Origin: Gibbsiella quercinecans
GTDB taxonomy: Bacteria > Pseudomonadota > Gammaproteobacteria > Enterobacterales > Enterobacteriaceae
Direction of reading: 5' to 3'
Assembly: GCF_002291425.1 (NCBI RefSeq)
Contig: NZ_CP014136.1
Location: 1,426,001-1,490,000 of the forward strand
DNA length: 64,000 nt
Position 1 is the first letter of the stretch. Every line of letters begins with the position of its first letter. Shown here piece after piece: positions 58,191 through 64,000 of the stretch. Below the pieces are notes generated by a model. The model saw only the letters and a program-made list of their open reading frames with translations, did no database searches and was not told the origin of the DNA. Position numbers and translations under genes: made by a program.

Positions 58191-58465
58191 ACATGCTCCT
58201 TGTTTTGGCTGAACAGGCTATTATATTGGGCCGGACTGTTGATATTTCAATCACTCTGAAGGTAAAGATGCGTAAATATCGCGCTTTTCCCCCGGTATTT
58301 CATTCAGTTGCCTATGCAGGGTGATAGGCGGTGATAGCAACGCCAACCAACACTGGCGGGCGCGGTAATGCCGCCGGCAGAAAAAACGTTGCAAATAAAG
58401 ATGTTGGCTATACTGGTGAAATAACGTTACCCCAGACGTAACGACTTAAGCGCGAAGGAAAAACG

Positions 58466-59077
58466 ATGCTGGTAGAAATCGTAAAATGGCTGTTCCAATT
58501 GCCCGGCAGGTTGGCTGGAGGGATCTTCAAAAATCGCCTGACGATTTTTATTTTCTTTATGCTGCTGGCGGCCGCGCTGTTCGGCATCAAGCACTATCTT
58601 CGCGCGCCCCAGCCCAGCGACGAACTGGCCGCCGCGCCATTACGCCATTACGCCATCACGCGTGAGTTACCGCACCGCGAGGCGCGTGAACACTGCGACG
58701 GGCCGCTGCATGATAACAACGGCCAACCCTGGCCGAGCGCCCCCGGCTACCTGCACCTGCCAACGCGCCAGGGCGGCGCCAATGCACAGCCGTTGACGTT
58801 GGATAATCAACACAACAACTTCCCCGTGGTGGTGAAACTCGAGCCCCAGAACGCGCCGCAGCAATCGGCCGAGGTTTTCATTCCCGCCAGCGGGCGCTTC
58901 AATATAAAAATCACGCCGGCGCAGGAATATGTGGTGAAAATCAAAGATATCAACAGCGGCTGTTTTTTCCAGTCCCCGCCCGTTACCCTGGATAAAACGC
59001 CGCAACAGCGGCTTTCCCTGCAACTGGCGGCGGCGGAGGGAATACCGTTCCACCCGATCGGCAACGGCGGGTTTTAA
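58466..59077 (+). CDS. Hypothetical membrane-anchored protein
   Basis: 203 residues. One hydrophobic segment (about 26-44) anchors the protein; the rest is probably periplasmic, with two Cys residues (about 77 and 165) that could form a disulfide and a beta-rich pattern. The ribosome site gaaggaaa is good. No family was recognised. It converges on the DUF333 lipoprotein gene. Confidence 0.7.
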   Translation: MLVEIVKWLFQLPGRLAGGIFKNRLTIFIFFMLLAAALFGIKHYLRAPQPSDELAAAPLRHYAITRELPHREAREHCDGPLHDNNGQPWPSAPGYLHLPTRQGGANAQPLTLDNQHNNFPVVVKLEPQNAPQQSAEVFIPASGRFNIKITPAQEYVVKIKDINSGCFFQSPPVTLDKTPQQRLSLQLAAAEGIPFHPIGNGGF

Positions 59078-59083
59078 CTGCGG

Positions 59084-59401
59084 CTATTTTTGCACCGGGT
59101 GATCGCGGCGGAACAGCGCCCAGCTGTCGAGTGACTCACCGTTTGGCAGCGTGCAGATACTGTACTGCCCTTGGTCATTTTTTTTGGCGGAGAGCGTACC
59201 GCCAATTTGCGTACAATAAACGTCTGCGGGGTTCGCCATACCGATCGTCGCCCGCGGCGGCGGCGGTGCTTCGCGGTTTGGCGCACGGCTGCACCCAGGC
59301 AGCAATGTAACGGCCGCCAACAGCGGCAGGCAGTAGGCGGCAATCGTGCGCCGCGCAGGGGAAATGCGGGAAGGAACCAACGTTTTATTCATGTTGCCCA
59401 C
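59084..59401 (-). CDS. DUF333 lipoprotein
   Basis: 105 residues. A lipobox LLPGC (Cys about 37) follows a basic start and hydrophobic stretch. The mature part holds the DUF333 pattern ANPADVYC, GGTL, YSICTLPNGESLDSWALFRRDHP. Such lipoproteins (YoaF-like) are of unknown role. A shorter start MNKTLVPS three codons in is possible. Confidence 0.85.
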   Translation of the reverse strand: MGNMNKTLVPSRISPARRTIAAYCLPLLAAVTLLPGCSRAPNREAPPPPRATIGMANPADVYCTQIGGTLSAKKNDQGQYSICTLPNGESLDSWALFRRDHPVQK

Positions 59402-59451
59402 CTTGGCTAACAGCGTCTGAATTACCGGCGCGGCGGCCGCGCCGTCTATGA

Positions 59452-59940
59452 TCAGGAAATAAAAGCTTTGCCCTGCTGCAACACCAGATCGCAGGCTTTT
59501 TGTTTCACTTTCTCTGTCAGTTGCGAACTGCCCAGGCTGTTGAGATCCACACTCTTGCCTTCGCGGGTCTGCAACAGGCCGCCCAGCCCTTGCTGGTAAT
59601 CCTGGCTATTGGCGTTTTCGCTGCTGCTGATGCCCAGCTTACCCAACAGTTTGTCTTTCACCGTTTCGGTGCCGCTTTGCGACAGCACGTTGTTCTTCAC
59701 ACAATATTGCAGAACGCCGGCGGCGTTGGTCATGCTGCCAGAACTCAATGCGTTATTGCCGCCGTTCAGCAGGCCGGTTAATGAAGACAGAGAGGTACTG
59801 CCGCTATCGCTGCTCCCCGATTTGCTCAACTCACCCGCCGCACTGCTGAGGGAATCCATCAGGCCAGCCGCCTGGGCGGCACCGCAGGCCATGGTTGCGC
59901 TCAATGCCAGCGCCAGCAATACACGATATTTGTTGCTCAT
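59452..59940 (-). CDS. yjjA: DUF2501 protein (YjjA-like)
   Basis: 162 residues. A signal peptide (about 1-24, ending AAQAAG) precedes a Ser/Gly-rich section and a helical end with VLQYCVKNNVLS and KVKQKACDLVLQQGKAF, two Cys residues that probably pair. This is the DUF2501/YjjA pattern; the function is unknown. The start MSNKYRV follows an aggagtt site. Confidence 0.82.
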   Translation of the reverse strand: MSNKYRVLLALALSATMACGAAQAAGLMDSLSSAAGELSKSGSSDSGSTSLSSLTGLLNGGNNALSSGSMTNAAGVLQYCVKNNVLSQSGTETVKDKLLGKLGISSSENANSQDYQQGLGGLLQTREGKSVDLNSLGSSQLTEKVKQKACDLVLQQGKAFIS

Positions 59941-60144
59941 AATGCGAAAACTCCTGTTTTTTCTTCATGATAACAGCCAAAAATCAGCGTTATACGTTAA
60001 AAGCCAAATAATCCTATTAAGCGCTATATTGATGCCCACCACGCCGACAAGTTCCTTTTATCTTGGCCAACGCAGTATTTTAGGAATAGAGGAAGAAAAT
60101 ATCGGGCGATATCGCAGGGGGCCGCGTTACCGGCCCTTGCAGGG

Positions 60145-60738
60145 TTAAAACTGCCAGCGCAGCCACGCGAAGAATACGTTGCCGTTATTGTATGTGCCAG
60201 GAATATACGTGGCCTGAAAGGTCAACCGCTTATAGCCGATAGAAGCCAACGGCAGCGGCGCCGGGATCGGAATATAGTCCCAGTTATGGCGTGCGGTAAC
60301 GCTGGTGGTAAAACCTAACCCCAGCCGGAAATCTTTATCATCCAGCGGGCGCCAGATTTTCTCATAGGCATAGCCGCCAATCGGTTCCCATTTATTGAAG
60401 GAATCCTTGAATGCCATGATATAAATACCGTGCCAATCACCGTCCTGATCGAAACGCGAAATACCATAGCCTGCGCCCCACGGCCGCTCATTGTACTTGT
60501 CGATCTTTTCCTGATCGTAAGTCCAACGGTTATGCCAGGTAATCGCCGGCAGGTATACGTCATGATTCGGCGAGTTGTTCCAGGTTTCCGCCACATTGCT
60601 TTTGAAGCGTTGCCACAACCCCGGATTCTCCGTCTGCTGCACATTGCCATTTTCTGCACTAACCTCGGCATAAGAAGGCAGTGCAGGAAATATCAACGCC
60701 AGGGAGCAAGCCAAAAGTGTCCGTTTAAAAAACATCAT
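60145..60738 (-). CDS. pagP: Lipid A palmitoyltransferase PagP
   Basis: 197 residues including a signal peptide (about 1-24). The outer-membrane beta-barrel enzyme moves palmitate from phospholipid to lipid A. Catalytic His (in PNHDVYLP) and Asp-Ser (in [11 protein letters not shown]) correspond to E. coli His33, Asp76 and Ser77. Two adjacent ATGs (60738, 60735) follow aggag; an open frame continues upstream but has no match. A PhoP box was looked for and not found. Confidence 0.95.
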   Translation of the reverse strand: MMFFKRTLLACSLALIFPALPSYAEVSAENGNVQQTENPGLWQRFKSNVAETWNNSPNHDVYLPAITWHNRWTYDQEKIDKYNERPWGAGYGISRFDQDGDWHGIYIMAFKDSFNKWEPIGGYAYEKIWRPLDDKDFRLGLGFTTSVTARHNWDYIPIPAPLPLASIGYKRLTFQATYIPGTYNNGNVFFAWLRWQF

Positions 60739-60884
60739 AGAACTCCTGCATAAATTAAGGCCGGGGATTCTTACCGATCGTATGGAGAATATCAAGAACT
60801 GTATTTTCTTTATCCAGCGACTTTTATCACTTGTTGACGGTCTATTAAGTTTCGTTATCGCCAGAGGCATGAATATCAACGGCC

Positions 60885-61071
60885 TATCCCCGTCATACTG
60901 CACGTTGCAGGCATGCGGGTGGTTACTCGATCCCAGACGGCTGACAGCGTGTGATATTAGGTATGGCTTCACCTAGCGGCATGTGCAATATCTCGGGTGT
61001 CAGCGATTCTGCCCATATCCGGTACCGCGCTCTATCAGAAAAAACCTATACTCGAAATAATTTGTAGGGTA
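60885..61071. repeat. Degenerate ERIC-like relic
   Basis: The left end tccccgtcatactgcacgttgcagg and the right end ctcgaaataatttgtagggta resemble the two ends of ERIC at 54546-54672, but the middle is not recognisable and the element is longer than normal. The call is weak. Confidence 0.35.
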
Positions 61072-61147
61072 ACGGGCAAAACCAACGCGTTTATGACAAA
61101 AGTTTAGCGCACCACCAGCAGGCGGGTAATTTTAATGCCGGCAGATA

Positions 61148-61274
61148 TATACACGTCACCCTTCAAGCTGCCGCTTTGTTGGCTGCGTTCAGCAACCCCG
61201 GTCACAGAGTTATCTATGCTCCCGGGGATTTCCTCACTTGCCGCCTCGATGCACCTTGAATGATTTTGTGTATA
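61148..61274. repeat. Divergent ERIC element (127 bp)
   Basis: Ends tatacac and gtgtata are inverted repeats, the length is exactly 127 bp, and the centre has caaccccggtcac and atgctcccgggga where ERIC has caccccagtcac and agctcctggaga. It ends 63 bp upstream of yqgA. Confidence 0.75.
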
Positions 61275-61337
61275 GTGGCGGCTGCAACGCGCAGGCGTAT
61301 GGCAGGGGCAATATTTTAATTTTGGGAGACGGGAATT

Positions 61338-62057
61338 ATGGTTGTTGGGCCATTTATCAATGCGGCGGCAATTTTGCTGGGCGGCATCGCCGGCGCCGTA
61401 CTAAGCAACAAACTGCCGGAGCGGGTGCGCCTGGCGTTGCCTTTAACATTCGGCATTGCCTCAATGGGCATGGGCGTGGTGCTGATTGTCAAAGTGGCGC
61501 ACATGCCGGTGATGGTGTTGTCGCTGGTGCTTGGCGCCCTGATTGGCGAGCTTTGCTACATTGAGCGCGGCATTGGCCGCCTTGCCGGTTGGGCGCGCGG
61601 GCTTATCGCCCCGCGTTCATCCGCGCGCTCAGCGCCGGCCGGCGGCCAACAGGAGTTTTTGGACGCGTTCGTCGCCATTGTGGTGCTGTTTTGCGCCAGC
61701 GGCACCGGCATTTTCGGATCGATGCACGAAGGCATGACCGGCGATGCCAGCGTGCTGATCGCCAAATCGTTTCTCGATCTGTTCACCGCCACCATTTTCG
61801 CCGCCTCGCTGGGGATCGCCGTGGCGCTGATCGCCATTCCCCAAATGGCGATCCAACTGCTACTGGCATTCGGCGCGGTGTTTATCCTGCCGCTCACTAC
61901 CACCGCCATGCAGGCGGATTTCTCTGCCGTTGGCGGGCTGATGATGCTGGCGACCGGGCTACGCATCTGCGGCATCAAATTGTTCCCGGTGGCGAACATG
62001 CTGCCGGCGCTGGTGCTGGCGATGCCTATTTCATCGCTGTGGTCAGCCTTCTTCTAG
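61338..62057 (+). CDS. yqgA: DUF554 membrane protein YqgA
   Basis: 239 residues with about seven hydrophobic segments and repeated Gly-rich motifs (NAAAILLGGIAGA, LGALIGELCYIERG, FCASGTGIFGSM). It matches the DUF554/YqgA family of inner-membrane proteins of unknown transport role. It begins after gggaga, 63 bp past an ERIC element, and ends five bases before the convergent yaiW. Confidence 0.92.
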   Translation: MVVGPFINAAAILLGGIAGAVLSNKLPERVRLALPLTFGIASMGMGVVLIVKVAHMPVMVLSLVLGALIGELCYIERGIGRLAGWARGLIAPRSSARSAPAGGQQEFLDAFVAIVVLFCASGTGIFGSMHEGMTGDASVLIAKSFLDLFTATIFAASLGIAVALIAIPQMAIQLLLAFGAVFILPLTTTAMQADFSAVGGLMMLATGLRICGIKLFPVANMLPALVLAMPISSLWSAFF

Positions 62058-62061
62058 CCGG

Positions 62062-63162
62062 CTACTGCGCCCTGGCCAGGCAGCGCTGGTAGCGCTCGTC
62101 CACCCGCTTGGCAAACCAGGCGGTGGTCAGTTTACGGGTGATTTTCGGGCTTTCCAGCGAAATGCCCGGCAGTATCGCCCGCGGCAGCGTTTTACCCGCG
62201 GCCTTATCTGCCTGTGCATAAACCCGCTGGTAGAGCGTAGTGTCTTCAAACGCCTGCTCGTTACCCTTTTCCAACGCACGACGGATCGCCGAATCACTCA
62301 TCGCCAGGCGCTTGCCCAACGAGCGCACCGCCAGTTCGGTTGAACCGGGCTTGTCCGTGCCGTAATTGATCACATCGCCATCCAACGCCAGCGGAATGCC
62401 ACTCAGGCGGCTGACCGCGCTTTGGAACGCGGCATTGCGGCTGGCGTACCAACCGGCATTGAAATCGGCAAAGCGATAAATCGGCTGGCTGTAATCAGCC
62501 GGGTAACCAAGCAAGTGCATGATGCCGAAATACATGCCGCCACGGCGGCTGAACACTTCACGGCGAATCGAGCCGTCGATGGCGTAGGGGTAGCCTTTGG
62601 CGTGCGCCTCGGCGAACGCAATGCTGACCTGCATCGGCCCGCCGGTGCGCACCGGGTTCAGGCGGCCAAACAGCTTCTGCCCCATCGGCACCATATCGAT
62701 GAAATCATCAAAGATCTCACTCAGTTCTTTTTCGCTACGCACTTTGTCCAAACGTTCGCTGTAGCTTTTGCCGTTTGGCGATGTGATCAACAACGCGGTG
62801 TGCACCAAAAACGGCGGAATATGCATTTGGCCGGCGCGGCGATCGATCTCTTGCCAGGCGATTTTCGCCAGCCCCGGCACCTGCGGGTTAGCCCGGAAGG
62901 TGGACTCCTGCTCGGTAACGGCCAATACCGCGCACAGGTTCTCATTGCTGGCGGGGATGCCCTGCGCCACAAAGGCGGCGGTAATGTCAGTGGCCCAGCC
63001 CTGGCGATCGCTGGCATTTGCCGGCAGCAGCCGGCCCAATTGCGCTTTAACGTCCGCCGGGCGCGGCGCCGGCGCCTCGGGTGCTTTGCTGGTACAGCCG
63101 GCCAGCGCCAGCAACGCAGCCAGCACGCAGCCACGCGGCGCAAAAATACGGTAATTTGGCAT
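62062..63162 (-). CDS. yaiW: DUF1615 outer-membrane lipoprotein YaiW
   Basis: 366 residues against 364 in E. coli. The lipobox LALAGC (Cys about 23) follows the signal peptide. In E. coli YaiW lies next to sbmA and helps uptake of some antimicrobial peptides; sbmA is not next to it here. The start MPNYRIFA is preceded by agggaa; a longer frame of 23 codons has no match. Confidence 0.92.
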   Translation of the reverse strand: MPNYRIFAPRGCVLAALLALAGCTSKAPEAPAPRPADVKAQLGRLLPANASDRQGWATDITAAFVAQGIPASNENLCAVLAVTEQESTFRANPQVPGLAKIAWQEIDRRAGQMHIPPFLVHTALLITSPNGKSYSERLDKVRSEKELSEIFDDFIDMVPMGQKLFGRLNPVRTGGPMQVSIAFAEAHAKGYPYAIDGSIRREVFSRRGGMYFGIMHLLGYPADYSQPIYRFADFNAGWYASRNAAFQSAVSRLSGIPLALDGDVINYGTDKPGSTELAVRSLGKRLAMSDSAIRRALEKGNEQAFEDTTLYQRVYAQADKAAGKTLPRAILPGISLESPKITRKLTTAWFAKRVDERYQRCLARAQ

Positions 63163-63343
63163 TTTTTCCCTGAAGATCATCGAATAGACTGCGGTGACGT
63201 TATCCCAGCCGGGCATTATGATCCAGCCCACACGGCGGAAAAACGCCTGCCGGCCATGTTAATCACTGCCAATAAGGTGTATTTTACATGCATCTTATTA
63301 ATCATCATCAGGCCGAAACCGGCGCCACATCAGGGGAAAACCC

Positions 63344-64000
63344 ATGGAAACACTATTCTGCTATAAAACCATGCCGCAATGGGACAACGCCACGCTGCCC
63401 GCGGCTTTCCGGCAAAAGCACAACACGCAGGCCGGCACCTGGGCCAGGCTGCGGATACTGCGCGGCACGTTGGATTTTGCACTGATGACCGAAGCCGGGG
63501 AAACCACTCAAACCCTGCAGTTCACCCCGGAAAGCCAGCCGCCGTTCGTGGAGCCGCAGCAATGGCACCGCATCGTTTCCTGTTCTGCCGATATGCTCTG
63601 CCAACTGGCGTTTTACTGCAGCGCGGAAGACTACTACCAGAAAAAACACGGCCTGACGCGCACCCACTCTGAAGTCATTGCAGCCGTGGAGCAGATCGCC
63701 CCCGGCAACGCGTTGGATCTGGGCTGTGGCAGCGGGCGCAATGCGTTGTATCTGAACCTGAAAGGCTTCAACGTAACCGCCTGGGATAAAAACCCACTGA
63801 GCATCGCCACGCTCAACGGCATTATCGATCAAGAAAGGCTGAGCAACATCACCGCCGCCGAGCGGGATCTCAACAGCCTGCGCCTTAGCGGCCAGTATGA
63901 TTTTATCCTCTCAACGGTGGTGATGATGTTCCTGGAGCCGGCCGCCATACCGCGCCTGCTGCTGGACATGCAGGCCAGCACCGTGCCCAGCGGCTATAAC
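63344..64000 (+). CDS. tehB: SAM-dependent methyltransferase TehB (partial at the 3' end)
   Basis: 219 codons are open to the end of the window. An N-terminal cupin-like domain (about 1-95) is followed by a SAM methyltransferase domain with motif I ALDLGCGSGRNALYL (about 124-138). This is the two-domain TehB of H. influenzae type that detoxifies tellurite by methylation; E. coli TehB lacks the front domain. The ATG lies in a caggggaaaac context, a good ribosome site. Confidence 0.9.
   Translation, partial: METLFCYKTMPQWDNATLPAAFRQKHNTQAGTWARLRILRGTLDFALMTEAGETTQTLQFTPESQPPFVEPQQWHRIVSCSADMLCQLAFYCSAEDYYQKKHGLTRTHSEVIAAVEQIAPGNALDLGCGSGRNALYLNLKGFNVTAWDKNPLSIATLNGIIDQERLSNITAAERDLNSLRLSGQYDFILSTVVMMFLEPAAIPRLLLDMQASTVPSGYN

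Larger units (their letters stand above)
60739..61337. other. Gap between pagP and yqgA
   Basis: 599 bp with no convincing gene. It contains the pagP promoter side, a degenerate ERIC-like relic (60885-61071) and a complete ERIC-like element (61148-61274). Confidence 0.6.

Noticed and set aside
58268-58324. Small frame of 18 codons with gaaggtaaag in front
   Set aside because: Too short, no conserved feature and next to no promoter-like sequence.
60739-60972. N-terminal extension of PagP by 78 codons
   Set aside because: The added residues do not match PagP, and the signal peptide begins at the ATG after aggag at 60738.

Overview
The window is a GC-rich chromosomal segment from a gamma-proteobacterium of the order Enterobacterales. 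Protein similarity, the E. coli-like gene order (cyo, yajR-yajQ-panE-yajL-thiI-xseB-ispA-dxs-pgpA-thiL-nusB-ribE-ribD-nrdR, secFD-yajC-tgt-queA-acpH, malZ-proY-brnQ-phoRB-sbcDC, rdgC-ppnP-aroL), ERIC elements and the extra accessory genes all point to Serratia or a close relative in the Yersiniaceae. The genus is an inference from recalled family knowledge; no search was run.

Layout. 1-22 kb is core housekeeping: the end of the cytochrome bo3 operon, an MFS transporter, pantothenate, thiamine and tRNA-thiolation genes, the isoprenoid pair ispA-dxs, a minus-strand riboflavin/NusB/ThiL/PgpA operon headed by NrdR, and the minus-strand queA-tgt-yajC-secD-secF operon. 22-31 kb holds a 2-Cys peroxiredoxin behind an OxyR-type site, gamma-glutamyltransferase, a tandem array of 85-bp double-hairpin repeats running toward malZ, then proY, brnQ and a core-type methionine synthase behind tandem MetJ boxes. 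31-40 kb is a phosphate/recombination block: phoB-phoR plus a third PstS-like gene, with a Pho box facing the divergent sbcD-sbcC.

39.7-42.1 kb is non-coding, made of direct and inverted copies of a structured intergenic repeat; one copy is split by an IS481-family insertion sequence. 42-47 kb is accessory: an AraC-type regulator, a small-molecule kinase and an ethanolamine-type permease, then an orphan BglG-type antiterminator whose own leader carries a RAT/terminator switch with an unusual inserted stem. 47-64 kb mixes core genes (rdgC, ppnP, aroL, pagP, yaiW, yqgA, tehB) with a TonB receptor/binding-protein siderophore pair, several methyltransferases, an XRE regulator and a set of small envelope proteins of unknown function.

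The most interesting signals are mostly regulatory or repetitive: the enlarged RAT switch of the orphan antiterminator (46.19-47.25 kb), the structured repeat family around the IS (39.67-42.08 kb), the 85-bp array and the capture of an inverted copy into the malZ reading frame (24.8-25.24 kb), a short inverted-repeat element inside ispA-dxs, and MetJ boxes in front of the short methionine synthase. No CRISPR array, prophage, rRNA or tRNA gene was recognised.
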